Source of the DNA: Curtobacterium oceanosedimentum
GTDB lineage: Bacteria > Actinomycetota > Actinomycetes > Actinomycetales > Microbacteriaceae
Length of the DNA stretch: 64,000 nucleotides
Reading direction: 5' to 3'
NCBI RefSeq assembly: GCF_020297365.1
Contig: NZ_JAIXIG010000011.1
Location: 1-64,000 of the forward strand
Under the pieces are notes generated by a model, which was given only the letters and a program-made list of their open reading frames with translations, was not told the DNA's origin and ran no database searches. Positions 39,805 to 49,302 of the stretch are shown here, piece by piece. The translations under genes were made by a program, and so were the position numbers. Numbering within the stretch: position 1 is the first letter of the stretch; every line of letters starts with the position of its first letter.

Positions 39805-40638
39805 TCAGCAGCGCTCGTAGACGTACTCGTCGTCGCTCGGCGCCACCAGGTCGCGGTCGCGCAGGATCGTCATGGCCGGACGGCTCTTCAGCGTGCAGAC
39901 CGACCCCCACGAGCGCTCGAGGGTGTCGGAGTACTCGACGTCGATGACCCGCCCGCCGTACGCCTTCGTGTACGCCGCGCACTCCCGGTACTGCACGCAC
40001 TCCTCGGCGACGACGAAGTCGAACCCGGTCTGCTTGCGGCCCGACGCCCCGAGCTGCGGCGTGTTCTTCTGCCCGACCGCCATGCCGTGCCGGTGCCCCT
40101 TGGCGACGAGCGACTTCGCGAGCGCCAGGTTGCCGGCGCGGGTGAGGCGCCCGCCGCTGCGGGTCCACGAGTCGAGGTTGTCGAACTCGACCGCGTCGAA
40201 CCCGCGGTCGCCGCACCGGGCGACGGTCTTCGCGATGACCTTCGTGATGAGGGCGCGCTTGGCGGCCGTCCTGGTGTCCAGGAGCATCTCGTCGGGCCAG
40301 CCCGGGTCGGCCACCGGCTTGCCGGCTCGGTCGCGCAGGATCGCCGACGGGTAGGACTTCTTCCACGTGCGAGCGGACCCGGGCTGCGTCTGGAAGCCGT
40401 TGACGTAGCAGATGTTGTACTTGCCCTTCGCCGGCTTCGCGGTGCTGTCCCGCTCGACGATCGTCACGCCGGACGGCGGCGTGTACGCGCCACCGAGCTG
40501 GTAGTCGAACCGACCGGAGGTGGGCAGGTTCGTGTAGCCCGCGGCCCGGGCGGTCGTCGCGGCCTCGGCGCAGCCGGCGGTGCCGAGGACCGCCACCAGG
40601 GCCATCGCGGTGGTCATGAGGACGGTTCGTGTGCGCAC
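39805..40638 (-). CDS. Secreted GH114/DUF297-like TIM-barrel protein
   Basis: A 277-residue secreted protein. Signal peptide of about 26 residues (hydrophobic VLMTTAMALVAVLGTAGC; the Cys makes a weak lipobox). The mature part matches GH114-like endo-alpha-1,4-polygalactosaminidase proteins: ICYVNGFQTQPG, GFDAVEFDNLDSW (the conserved acidic strand ends), VGQKNTPQL and DFVVAEECVQYRECAAYTKAYGGRVIDVEY. Expected role: hydrolysis of extracellular galactosamine-rich polysaccharide. GTG start with GAGGAT ending six bases upstream. Confidence 0.82.
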   Translation of the reverse strand: MRTRTVLMTTAMALVAVLGTAGCAEAATTARAAGYTNLPTSGRFDYQLGGAYTPPSGVTIVERDSTAKPAKGKYNICYVNGFQTQPGSARTWKKSYPSAILRDRAGKPVADPGWPDEMLLDTRTAAKRALITKVIAKTVARCGDRGFDAVEFDNLDSWTRSGGRLTRAGNLALAKSLVAKGHRHGMAVGQKNTPQLGASGRKQTGFDFVVAEECVQYRECAAYTKAYGGRVIDVEYSDTLERSWGSVCTLKSRPAMTILRDRDLVAPSDDEYVYERC

Positions 40639-40644
40639 CCGGGA

Positions 40645-40650
40645 ATCCTC
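40645..40650 (-). promoter_or_regulatory. -10-like GAGGAT, leaderless start
   Basis: Ends six bases before GTG 40638. Confidence 0.45.
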
Positions 40651-40699
40651 GCACGCGCACGGGTTCGCCGGTGGCCTCGGTGATCCGGGGTCCGCGCGC

Positions 40700-40926
40700 T
40701 ATGCTGGTGGTACTCGAGGCGCCGATCGCCTCGTGCGTCGTACGGACGCCCCCGAACTCCCGACCACCCGTCCCCGGACCCCGGTCGATGATCGAGCACC
40801 TCACGAAGGTGCCCAGGCTTCTCTGCTGCGGCGACTGCGCCAGCCACCTCCGTTGGCGCGCATCCCGCCCGCGCGCTGCCTTGCACGTGCGCCCACAGCC
40901 GGACCGTTCCGGCTCGAAAGGTCACC
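40700..40926 (+). promoter_or_regulatory. Promoter and structured leader of the DEAD-box gene
   Basis: TATGCT at 40700-40705 is the likely -10 (the -35 is weak). The transcript would have a leader of about 215 bases with at least two hairpins: 40715-40733 (7-bp stem CGAGGCG/CGCCTCG) and 40796-40812 (GCACCT/AGGTGC). AAAGGT precedes the start codon. Confidence 0.55.
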
Positions 40927-42543
40927 ATGACCACCGAAGACATCCGTTTCTCCGACCTCGGCGTCCCCGCGCCGATGGTCTCCGTCCTCGCCGACCAGGG
41001 CAAGGACACGGCGTTCCCCATCCAGGCGGACACGCTCCCCGACTCCCTGCAGGGCAAGGACGTGCTCGGCCGCGGCCGCACGGGCTCCGGCAAGACGATC
41101 GCGTTCGCGATCCCGCTGGCCGCCCGCCTCGCCGCCAGCGGCCGCAAGCGCCGCGCCGGTCGACCCCGGGCCCTGGTGCTCGCTCCCACCCGTGAGCTCG
41201 CGACGCAGATCGACGCGACCCTCGCTCCCCTCGCCAGGGCGATGGGCCTGAACACCACGACCATCTTCGGCGGTGTCGGCCAGGGCCGTCAGGTCGACGC
41301 ACTGCGTGGTGGCGTCGACGTCGTCGTCGCGTGCCCGGGCCGCCTCGCCGACCTCATGCAGCAGGGCCACGTGAACCTCGGCGACATCGAGGTCACCGTC
41401 CTCGACGAGGCCGACCACATGGCCGACATGGGCTTCCTGCCCGGTGTCACCAAGATCATGCAGGCGACGCCGGAGCAGGGGCAGCGCCTGCTGTTCTCGG
41501 CCACGCTCGACAACGGCGTGGACAAGCTCGTCAAGAAGTTCCTGCACAACCCCGTCATGCACTCGGTCGACGACGAGACCAGCCCCGTCGAGGCGATGAC
41601 CCACCACCTGTTCGAGGTGGCCGACGCCGACGCCAAGAAGCAGCTCGTCACCACGCTCGCCTCGGGCACCGGTCGCCGCATCCTGTTCATGCGCACGAAG
41701 CACCACGCCAAGCGACTCGCCAAGCAGCTCACCAGCCAGGGCATCCCGGCCGTCGACCTGCAGGGCAACCTGTCGCAGGGCGCCCGTGAGCGGAACCTGG
41801 CGAAGTTCTCGTCCGGCGAGGCCCTGGTGCTCGTCGCCACCGACGTCGCCGCCCGCGGTGTGCACGTCGACCACGTCGAGCTCGTCGTGCACGTCGACCC
41901 GCCGACCGAGCACAAGGCGTACCTGCACCGCTCGGGCCGCACCGCCCGCGCCGGTTCGTCCGGCGACGTCGTCACGGTGACGATGCCCGCCGAGCGCCGC
42001 GACGTCGCGCAGATGATGCGCGCGGCCGCGATCAAGGTCACCCCGCAGCACGTCACCTCGAACTCGCCGGCCGTCACCGCGCTCGTCGGCGAGGTCGCCC
42101 CGATCCGTCACGTCGCCGAGGACCAGCCCGCGCAGCAGCAGCGTCAGCCGAAGCAGCGCTCGGCCGAGTCCGCCGGTGACGGCGCCGGTCGTCGTCGTGG
42201 TCGCGGCGGTCGATCGGGAGGCGCGGCGCAGCCCGCGCGCGCCGGCTCGGCATCCGAGTCCGCCGGTTCGGCCGGTGGCCGTCAGGGCCGTCCGGCTCGC
42301 GGCACGCGTTCCGAGGGTGCCGGGCGCTCCGGCGCCGCGGCGGCCGGATCGACCGGGGGTCGCCGCAGCGGCGGCGCCCGTCGCTCGGGCAGCAGCGACG
42401 TCGTGCGCGGCGGCTCGTCGGCCGTGTGGTCGTCCGACGGCGGCTACGCCGCGGGTCGTGGGACCGGCACCGAGTCCGGCGGTGGCCGTCGTGGCGGCTC
42501 GCGCCGCGCCTCCCGTCCGGCCGGCGCCGCCGACCGCCACTGA
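40927..42543 (+). CDS. DEAD-box RNA helicase
   Basis: A 538-residue ATP-dependent RNA helicase. Q motif region FSDLGVPAPMVSVLADQG, Walker A GRTGSGKT (about residue 52), PTRELATQ, DEAD at about residue 160, SATLDN, and the C-terminal HRSGRTARAG (about residue 340). After residue 400 follows a long Arg/Gly/Ser-rich tail, presumably an RNA-binding disordered region; two stretches of it are encoded by copies of the palindromic-element core. Such enzymes act in cold-shock and ribosome assembly. Start ATG with AAAGGT upstream. Confidence 0.95.
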   Translation: MTTEDIRFSDLGVPAPMVSVLADQGKDTAFPIQADTLPDSLQGKDVLGRGRTGSGKTIAFAIPLAARLAASGRKRRAGRPRALVLAPTRELATQIDATLAPLARAMGLNTTTIFGGVGQGRQVDALRGGVDVVVACPGRLADLMQQGHVNLGDIEVTVLDEADHMADMGFLPGVTKIMQATPEQGQRLLFSATLDNGVDKLVKKFLHNPVMHSVDDETSPVEAMTHHLFEVADADAKKQLVTTLASGTGRRILFMRTKHHAKRLAKQLTSQGIPAVDLQGNLSQGARERNLAKFSSGEALVLVATDVAARGVHVDHVELVVHVDPPTEHKAYLHRSGRTARAGSSGDVVTVTMPAERRDVAQMMRAAAIKVTPQHVTSNSPAVTALVGEVAPIRHVAEDQPAQQQRQPKQRSAESAGDGAGRRRGRGGRSGGAAQPARAGSASESAGSAGGRQGRPARGTRSEGAGRSGAAAAGSTGGRRSGGARRSGSSDVVRGGSSAVWSSDGGYAAGRGTGTESGGGRRGGSRRASRPAGAADRH

Positions 42544-42681
42544 CGCCGGTCCGTGCCCGGCCGCGCGGGGGCAACCTTGACGGCGGCTGGGGACGGGGAC
42601 GCCGACGGGCGTACGGTCTGGGGCACCGGAGGCCGCGCGAGCGGCTGACGGGGAACACGTCCCCTTCAGGAAGGAGTGCCC

Positions 42682-42888
42682 ATGGCAGGCATCGATGACA
42701 TCAAGAACGCCGCTGAGAAGGCGGCAGGCAAGGTCAAGGAAGCCGTCGGGAACACGACCGACAACGACCGCCTGAAGGCCGAGGGCAAGACCGACCAGGG
42801 CAAGGCCTCGGCGAAGCAGGGCGTCACGGACGTCAAGGACGCCGCGCACGGCGTCGCCGACAGCTTCAAGGACGACAACAAGCACTGA
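42682..42888 (+). CDS. CsbD-family stress protein
   Basis: A 68-residue, highly charged small protein: GIDDIKNAAEKAAGKVKEAVGNTTDNDRLKAEGKTDQ is the CsbD signature. CsbD is a sigmaB-dependent general stress protein of unknown function in Bacillus; here the cue is unknown. ATG 42682 has AAGGAG five bases upstream. Followed by a strong terminator. Confidence 0.93.
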   Translation: MAGIDDIKNAAEKAAGKVKEAVGNTTDNDRLKAEGKTDQGKASAKQGVTDVKDAAHGVADSFKDDNKH

Positions 42889-42912
42889 AGCCGGTTCGCG
42901 ACCGCGCTGCGG

Positions 42913-42942
42913 AGCCCCCGGATCCGATCGGATCCGGGGGCT
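42913..42942 (+). terminator. Terminator after csbD-like gene
   Basis: A 30-base perfect palindrome (stem up to 13 bp with a 4-base loop) followed by TTCG, 25 bases past the stop; probably shared with the convergent Nudix gene. Confidence 0.8.
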
Positions 42943-42989
42943 TCGTCGTGTGCGGGTCGCGCCCGCCGAACCGGGGGACGGCCCTGCGG

Positions 42990-43538
42990 CTAGTGGAGCG
43001 CCCCGACCGAGGCGAGTCCGGCGCGCAGCAGTGCGCCGCGGCCACCCTCCATCTCGTCGGCGACGGCGTCGGACGCAGCCTCCATCGGGCTCATCCACGT
43101 GAGCTCGAGGGCGTCCTGCCGCGGCTCGCACGTGCCCGTGACCGGGACGACGTACGCGAGGGAGATCGCGTGCTGCCGCTCGTCGGTGTACACCGAGGCA
43201 CCGGGCAGCGGGAAGTACTCGGCCACCGTGAAGGGCGTCGGGCTCGGCGGGAGCTGCGGGAAGGCCATCGGACCGAGGTCCTTCTCGAGGTGCCGGAACA
43301 GCGCGGTCCGGATCGACTCGCCGAACATGACACGGCCGGACACCAGGGTGCGTGCGATGGAGCCGCTCGGGGAGACCCGGAGGAGCACACCGACCTCGGT
43401 GACGACGCCGAGGCCGTCGGTGCGGACCGGCACCGCCTCGACGTAGCAGATCGGCAGACGCCGGCGGACGTTCGCGAGTTCCTCGTCGGACAGCCAGCCG
43501 GAGTCGGGGTCGGGATCGGGGGTGCGCAGCGAGGCCAT
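42990..43538 (-). CDS. DUF4916 / Nudix-fold protein
   Basis: A 182-residue actinobacterial protein: GWLSDEELANVRRRLPICYVEAVPVR at residues 13-38, then VTEVGVLLRVSPSGSIARTLVSGRVMFGESIRTALFRHLEKDLG. This matches the DUF4916 family of the Nudix superfamily; the classical Nudix box GX5EX7REUXEEXGU is degenerate, with FGESIRTALFRHLEKDLG in its place, so hydrolase activity is not certain. Start ATG with TAGACA ending six bases upstream. Confidence 0.85.
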   Translation of the reverse strand: MASLRTPDPDPDSGWLSDEELANVRRRLPICYVEAVPVRTDGLGVVTEVGVLLRVSPSGSIARTLVSGRVMFGESIRTALFRHLEKDLGPMAFPQLPPSPTPFTVAEYFPLPGASVYTDERQHAISLAYVVPVTGTCEPRQDALELTWMSPMEAASDAVADEMEGGRGALLRAGLASVGALH

Positions 43539-43544
43539 GCTCCG

Positions 43545-43550
43545 TGTCTA
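43545..43550 (-). promoter_or_regulatory. -10-like TAGACA, leaderless start
   Basis: Ends six bases before ATG 43538. Confidence 0.45.
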
Positions 43551-43646
43551 CCAGGGACGGCGGCGAGTTCGGCGGAAGCCGCGGGGCTGTGGACGGTCGA
43601 CGGCGTCCACAGGACCGGTGCAGAGGAGCGGGACCCGGCCGCGGGG

Positions 43647-43690
43647 CGGACGGGAGGCACGTGGCGGGCGCGCGCCGCGCCTCCTGTCCG
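43647..43690. repeat. Palindromic element copy, terminator position
   Basis: CGGACGGGAGGC (43647-43658) and GCCTCCTGTCCG (43679-43690, one mismatch), directly abutting the padR stop codon; likely acts as its terminator. Confidence 0.7.
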
Positions 43691-44326
43691 CTAGTCGGCG
43701 AGGATCTGCAGCAGGTCCTTGCGGAGCTGGTCGACCTTGGCGGTGGCGGCCTTCGCCTGTTCCTCGGTCGCGGTGGTGCGGTACATCTGCAGGACACCCA
43801 TGGTCTTGCGGAGCGCCTCGAAGAACTCGCGCTGGGCATCCGGGATGCCGGGGGCACCGTCGAGGGCCGCCGCGATCTCGTCGGCCTTGTCCTCGGTCTC
43901 GGCCTTGCCGGCGTCGGTGAGCTCGAAGAGCGTCTTGCGGCCGTCGCCCGACGAGACCACCAGGTCTTCGTCGACGAGCTGCTGGAGCGTGGGGTAGACC
44001 GAGCCGGGGCTCGGCTTCCAGGCGCCACCGGTGCGCTCGGCGATGGTCTTGATGACGGCGTAGCCGTTCTGCGGGCCCTCGGCGAGGAGACCGAGGATGG
44101 CGAGGCGGACGTCGCCGCGGCGGCGGCGTTCGCGGCCGAAGCCGGGTCCGCCGAAGCCGGGTCCGAAGCCCGGGCCGAAGCCACGGCCGCCGAAGCCCCG
44201 GCCGCCGTGGTCGTGGTCACCGCGGTCGCGGCCGGGGAACCCGGCGCCGTGGTGCTGTCGGGCACCGCCGAAGCGGGGGCCGCGCGGGTGGCGGCCGGTG
44301 TCGTGGTCGTCGTGCATGGGGCGCAT
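43691..44326 (-). CDS. PadR-family regulator with Gly/His/Phe-rich N-terminus
   Basis: A 211-residue PadR regulator. The winged helix is residues about 80-150 (DVRLAILGLLAEGPQNGYAVIKTIAERTGGAWKPSPGSVYPTLQQLVDEDLV), followed by a long helical dimerisation region. The first 75 residues are unusual: His, Asp, Gly, Phe and Arg dominate (HHGAG, DHDHGGRGFGG, GFGPGFGPGFGG), possibly binding metal or remaining disordered. Start ATG with AAGGA six bases upstream. Probably autoregulated through the dyad at 44386-44406. Confidence 0.9.
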   Translation of the reverse strand: MRPMHDDHDTGRHPRGPRFGGARQHHGAGFPGRDRGDHDHGGRGFGGRGFGPGFGPGFGGPGFGRERRRRGDVRLAILGLLAEGPQNGYAVIKTIAERTGGAWKPSPGSVYPTLQQLVDEDLVVSSGDGRKTLFELTDAGKAETEDKADEIAAALDGAPGIPDAQREFFEALRKTMGVLQMYRTTATEEQAKAATAKVDQLRKDLLQILAD

Positions 44327-44385
44327 GGTGCGTCCTTCCTGGGTGTGATCGGTCGCGACCGCTCCGACCTGAGTGGTCTTCGTCG

Positions 44386-44406
44386 TATCGCGATGTGTTT
44401 ACGATA
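44386..44406. promoter_or_regulatory. Dyad upstream of padR-like gene
   Basis: TATCG and CGATA flank 11 bases of AT-rich sequence in the divergent padR/lhr region. A candidate autoregulatory PadR site. Confidence 0.4.
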
Positions 44407-44485
44407 GATCGGTAACTGTCGTCGCGTCAAGGGGTACCGCTCCCTCGGCCTGCTGTCGGTGGTGACGGGCAGGATGGGACGGACC

Positions 44486-47400
44486 ATGACGGACGTCTTC
44501 GAGCGCTTCTCCCCCGCCACCACCGAGTGGTTCCGCGGTGCGTTCGACGCCCCGACGCCCGCGCAGGCCGGAGCGTGGGACGCGATCTCGACCGGACGGC
44601 ACGCTCTCGTCATCGCTCCGACCGGCTCGGGCAAGACGTTGGCGTCGTTCCTGTGGTCCATCGACCGGCTGATCAGCGCGACGGACCGGCCCCCGGCCAA
44701 GCAGCGCACGCGCGTGCTCTACGTCTCACCGCTCAAGGCGCTGGGCGTCGACGTCGAGCGCAACCTGCGGAGCCCGCTCGTCGGGATCACCCAGACCGCG
44801 CGGCGGCTCGGCACCGAACCGCCGGACGTCACGGTCGGTGTGCGCAGCGGCGACACCCCGTCGTCCGACCGGCAGAAGCTGCTGCGGCAGCCGCCGGACA
44901 TCCTCATCACCACGCCCGAGTCGCTGTACCTCATGCTGACCTCGCAGGCGCGCGAGACCCTGGTGAACGTCGACACCGTCATCGTCGACGAGGTCCACGC
45001 GGTCGCCTCCACCAAGCGCGGGGCGCACCTGGCGGTCTCGCTCGAACGGCTCGACGACCTGCTCGAGAAGCCCGTGCAGCGCATCGGCCTGTCGGCGACG
45101 GTCCGCCCCCCGGAAGAGGTCGCGCGGTTCCTCGGCGGTCGTGCGCCCGTGTCGATCATCGCGCCGCCCGCGCAGAAGACCTTCGACCTGCGGGTCGTCG
45201 TGCCCGTCGACGACATGACCGAGCTCGGGGCGCCCCCGGTCGGCGCCGACGCCACCGAGTCCCCGACCAACGGGTCGATCTGGCCCCACGTCGAGGAACG
45301 GGTCGTCGACCTGATCGAGGAACACCGGTCGACGATCGTGTTCGCGAACTCGCGACGGCTGGCCGAGCGGTTGACCGCGCGGCTCAACGAGATCCACGAG
45401 GAGCGCGTCACCGCGGCGGCGAGTGACGGCGTCCTGGTGCCGGCGGGCGTCGCCCCGGACGGCTCCGAGGCGCTCACCACGTCGGGCCGACCGCAGTCGC
45501 CGGCACGGACCAGCGCGCACGCCGTCGCACCGCAGGGCGCCAAGCGGCCGCCGGCGCAGCTGATCGGTGGATCCGGGCAGACCGGCGGGGGCGGGTCCGA
45601 CGCGTCGGTCCCGGTGCTCGCCCGGGCGCACCACGGGTCGGTCTCCAAGGACCAGCGCGCGATCATCGAGGACGACCTGAAGTCCGGGCGGCTGCGGTGC
45701 GTCGTCGCCACGAGCTCGCTCGAGCTCGGCATCGACATGGGCGAGGTCGACCTGGTCGTGCAGGTCGAGGCGCCGCCCTCGGTCGCGAGCGGCCTGCAGC
45801 GGGTCGGTCGCGCCGGGCACCAGGTCGGCGAGATCTCGCGCGGCGTGCTGTTCCCGAAGCACCGCGCGGACCTGGTCAACAGCGCCGTCACGGTCGAGCG
45901 GATGGTCGCGGGACAGATCGAGTCGATCTCGGTGCCCGCGAACCCACTCGACGTCCTGGCGCAGCACACGGTCGCGGCCGGTGCCATCGACACGATCGAC
46001 GTCGAGCACTGGTTCGAGCTCGTCCGCCGCAGTGCTCCGTTCAGCGGCCTGCCCCGATCGGCGTTCGAGGCCACGCTCGACCTGGTCACCGGCAGGTACC
46101 CGAGCGACGAGTTCGCCGAACTCCGGCCGCGCCTGGTGTGGGACCGCGTGCACGGCACCCTGACCGGGCGCCCCGGGGCACAGCGCCTCGCCGTCACGAG
46201 CGGTGGGACGATCCCCGACCGCGGCATGTTCGGTGTCTTCATGGTCGGCGAGAAGGCCAGTCGCGTCGGCGAACTCGACGAGGAGATGGTCTACGAGTCC
46301 CGCGTCGGCGACGTCTTCGCGCTCGGTGCCACGAGTTGGCGCATCGAGGAGATCACGCACGACCGCGTCATCGTCAGCCCGGCCTTCGGACAGCCCGGAC
46401 GCGTGCCGTTCTGGAAGGGCGACGGCATCGGGCGGCCGGCCGAGCTCGGACGCGCGACGGGCGCCTTCGTGCGCGAGGTCGAGGGCGCCTCGGACGACGA
46501 CGCCCGCGCGCGGGTCGCCGCCGGCGGACTCGACGAGCGAGCGGTCACGAACCTGCTGACGTTCCTGCGCGACCAGCGTGCGGCCACCGGGCACGTGCCG
46601 AACGACACCACCCTGGTGGTCGAGCGCTTCCGCGACGAGCTCGGTGACTGGCGGCTCATCCTGCACTCGCCCTACGGCATGCAGGTGCACGCACCGTGGG
46701 CCCTGGCCGTCGCCGCACGACTGCGCGAACGGCACGGCATCGACGGGGACGCCATGGCGGCCGACGACGGCATCGTCGTGCGGATCCCGGAGACCGACGC
46801 CGAGCCACCCGGCGCCGACCTGTTCGTGTTCGAGCGCGACGACCTCGAGGCCCTGGTGACCGACGAGGTCGGCGGTTCGGCCCTGTTCGCCGCCCGGTTC
46901 CGCGAGTGCGCGGCGCGTGCCCTGCTGCTGCCCCGCCGGAACCCCGGGCAGCGGTCGCCCCTGTGGCAGCAGCGGCAGCGTGCCTCGCAGCTGCTCGAGG
47001 TCGCGCAGAAGTACCCGACGTTCCCGATCGTGCTCGAGACCGTGCGCGAGGTGCTGCAGGACGTCTACGACGTGCCGGCACTGCTCGGCATCGCCGACGA
47101 GATCGCCGGCCGCCGCATCCGCCTCGTCGAGACCGAGACCGAGACGCCGTCGCCGTTCGCGCGGTCGATCCTGTTCGGCTACGTCGCGGCCTTCATGTAC
47201 GAGGGCGACTCCCCGCTCGCCGAACGCCGCGCGGCGGCGCTCTCGCTCGACTCCACCCTGCTCAGCGAGCTGCTCGGCCGCGCGGAACTGCGCGAACTGC
47301 TCGACCCCGCCGTCATCGTCTCGGTCGAACGCGACCTGCAGCGCCTGTCGCCGGACCGCCGTGCACGGGACGCCGAGGGACTGGTCGACGTGCTGCGGCT

Positions 47401-49252
47401 CGTGGGCGCCGTGGACCTCGACGAGGCACTCGACCGCAGCTGGCTGGCGGCGACCGCGGTCGACGACGACACCCGGGCGACCGCCCGAGCCGAGCTGTCC
47501 GACGTGCTCACCGCCCTCGAGCGCGACCGCCGGGTGCTGTCCTTCTCGCACGCCGGGGCGACCCGCTGGGCCGTCATCGAGGACGCCGCCCGCCTGCGCG
47601 ACGCCCTCGGGGTACCGCTGCCGATCGGTGTGCCCACCGCGTTCGTCGAGCCCGTCGCCGATCCGCTCGGCGACCTGATCGGACGCTACGCGCGGTCGCA
47701 CGGGCCGTTCTCGGCGCAGGAGGCCGCCGGGCGCCTCGGGCTCGGCATCGCGGTCGTGCAGGACACCCTGCGCCGGCTCGTCGCCGACCGCCGCGTGGTC
47801 GAGGGCGAGTTCCGCCCCGACCGGCAGGGTGCCGAGTGGTGCGACAGCGAGGTCCTGCGGCGCATCCGCACGAAGTCCCTCGCGGCCCTGCGGCACGAGG
47901 TCGAACCGGTGTCCCCGGACACCCTCGCGCGCTTCCTGCCCGCGTGGCAGCACGTCCAGGCACCCGGCACCCGTGGTGGGCTGCGGGGCGTCGACGGCGT
48001 GCTGCAGGTGATCGACCAGCTCGCCGGCGTGGCACTGCCCGCCAGCGCGTGGGAGACCCTGGTGCTGCCGTCGCGGGTGACCGACTACTCGACGAGCATG
48101 CTCGACGAGCTCACCGCCACCGGCGAGGTCCTGTGGTCCGGTGGCGGGACCCTGCCCGGCAACGACGGATGGGTCCGCCTGCACCTGGCCGAGAGCGCCG
48201 CGACGACGCTCGCCGAGCCCTCCGGCGACGAGACGACCGAGCTGCAGCGTGACGTGCTCGGCGCCCTCGCCGGGGGCGGCGCGTACTTCTTCCGGCAGCT
48301 CGGGCAGGCGGTCGGCAGCTCGGACGACCAGGCGCTGACCACCGCCCTGTGGGACCTGGTGTGGGCCGGGCAGATCACGAACGACACGTTCGCGCCGCTG
48401 CGGTCGATGCTCGGCGGCAAGGCGAAGAGCGCGAGCGCGCCTCGGGCACGGGCCTACCGCGGACGCCGGCGGCCGACGATGCCGACGCAGTCCGGTCCGC
48501 CGTCGGTCGGTGGGCGGTGGTCGCTCCTGCCGCTCGCCGAGTCCGACTCGACCGTGCGGGCCGCGGCGACCGCCGAACAGCTGCTGGAACGGTACGGCGT
48601 CGTGACCCGCGGGGCCGTGCAGGTCGAGGGCGTCCGTGGCGGGTTCGCCGGGGTCTACCGGGTGCTCTCCCGCTTCGAGGAGTCCGGCCGTGCGCGCCGC
48701 GGGTACTTCGTCGAGGGGCTCGGTGCCGCGCAGTTCGCCACCGGTCCGACCGTCGACCGCCTGCGCACGTACGCGCGCGACCTGGACGAGGACGAGCGCG
48801 CCGACCCGGACCGCACGCGCGAGGCCCTGACGCTCGCCGCGACCGACCCGGCCAACCCGTACGGGGCGTCCCTGGCGTGGCCGACCGGTGACGACGGCGA
48901 CGCCGACGACGGAGCTGCGGACGAGACGGCGACCCCCGCTGCCGTCGGTGCCGCGAAGACCACGGGCCGCGGGCACCGCCCGGGCCGCAAGGCGGGTGCG
49001 CTCGTCACGACCGTCGACGGCCGCCTGACGGTCTACGTCGAGCGCGGCGGCAAGTCCGTGCTCACCTTCACCGACGACCCGGCCGACCTGGCGGCAGCCG
49101 CGGCCTCGATCGCCGGCACCGTCCGGACCGGCCTGCGGAAGCTCTCGGTCGAGCGGGTCGACGGCGACTTCGTGCTCGAGACGCCGCTCGGCGGCGCGCT
49201 CCGCGAGGCCGGGTTCACCGCGACCCCGCAGGGACTGCGGCTCCGTGTGTGA
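44486..49252 (+). CDS. lhr: Large helicase-related protein Lhr
   Basis: A 1588-residue superfamily 2 helicase. Walker A APTGSGKT near residue 45, DEVH near 167, SATVRPPEEVA near 210, and motif VI VGRAGH near 450; then the Lhr winged helix and DUF4145/Lhr core and C-terminal domain up to the end. Two low-complexity insertions occur: about residues 307-378 (between the first RecA-like domain and motifs of the second) and about 1465-1510 (Asp/Ala-rich). Lhr unwinds 3' to 5' on DNA or RNA:DNA in mycobacteria. ATG 44486 chosen; CAGGAT ends ten bases upstream. Followed by nei2. Confidence 0.95.
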   Translation: MTDVFERFSPATTEWFRGAFDAPTPAQAGAWDAISTGRHALVIAPTGSGKTLASFLWSIDRLISATDRPPAKQRTRVLYVSPLKALGVDVERNLRSPLVGITQTARRLGTEPPDVTVGVRSGDTPSSDRQKLLRQPPDILITTPESLYLMLTSQARETLVNVDTVIVDEVHAVASTKRGAHLAVSLERLDDLLEKPVQRIGLSATVRPPEEVARFLGGRAPVSIIAPPAQKTFDLRVVVPVDDMTELGAPPVGADATESPTNGSIWPHVEERVVDLIEEHRSTIVFANSRRLAERLTARLNEIHEERVTAAASDGVLVPAGVAPDGSEALTTSGRPQSPARTSAHAVAPQGAKRPPAQLIGGSGQTGGGGSDASVPVLARAHHGSVSKDQRAIIEDDLKSGRLRCVVATSSLELGIDMGEVDLVVQVEAPPSVASGLQRVGRAGHQVGEISRGVLFPKHRADLVNSAVTVERMVAGQIESISVPANPLDVLAQHTVAAGAIDTIDVEHWFELVRRSAPFSGLPRSAFEATLDLVTGRYPSDEFAELRPRLVWDRVHGTLTGRPGAQRLAVTSGGTIPDRGMFGVFMVGEKASRVGELDEEMVYESRVGDVFALGATSWRIEEITHDRVIVSPAFGQPGRVPFWKGDGIGRPAELGRATGAFVREVEGASDDDARARVAAGGLDERAVTNLLTFLRDQRAATGHVPNDTTLVVERFRDELGDWRLILHSPYGMQVHAPWALAVAARLRERHGIDGDAMAADDGIVVRIPETDAEPPGADLFVFERDDLEALVTDEVGGSALFAARFRECAARALLLPRRNPGQRSPLWQQRQRASQLLEVAQKYPTFPIVLETVREVLQDVYDVPALLGIADEIAGRRIRLVETETETPSPFARSILFGYVAAFMYEGDSPLAERRAAALSLDSTLLSELLGRAELRELLDPAVIVSVERDLQRLSPDRRARDAEGLVDVLRLVGAVDLDEALDRSWLAATAVDDDTRATARAELSDVLTALERDRRVLSFSHAGATRWAVIEDAARLRDALGVPLPIGVPTAFVEPVADPLGDLIGRYARSHGPFSAQEAAGRLGLGIAVVQDTLRRLVADRRVVEGEFRPDRQGAEWCDSEVLRRIRTKSLAALRHEVEPVSPDTLARFLPAWQHVQAPGTRGGLRGVDGVLQVIDQLAGVALPASAWETLVLPSRVTDYSTSMLDELTATGEVLWSGGGTLPGNDGWVRLHLAESAATTLAEPSGDETTELQRDVLGALAGGGAYFFRQLGQAVGSSDDQALTTALWDLVWAGQITNDTFAPLRSMLGGKAKSASAPRARAYRGRRRPTMPTQSGPPSVGGRWSLLPLAESDSTVRAAATAEQLLERYGVVTRGAVQVEGVRGGFAGVYRVLSRFEESGRARRGYFVEGLGAAQFATGPTVDRLRTYARDLDEDERADPDRTREALTLAATDPANPYGASLAWPTGDDGDADDGAADETATPAAVGAAKTTGRGHRPGRKAGALVTTVDGRLTVYVERGGKSVLTFTDDPADLAAAAASIAGTVRTGLRKLSVERVDGDFVLETPLGGALREAGFTATPQGLRLRV

Positions 49253-49302
49253 GCCGCGCCGCGCCTCCCGGCCGGTCCGCGACCGCCTGCCGGAGGTGAC
49301 CT

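Noticed and set aside
42990-43538. Active Nudix hydrolase
   Set aside because: The catalytic Nudix box is degenerate, so only the fold/family is called.
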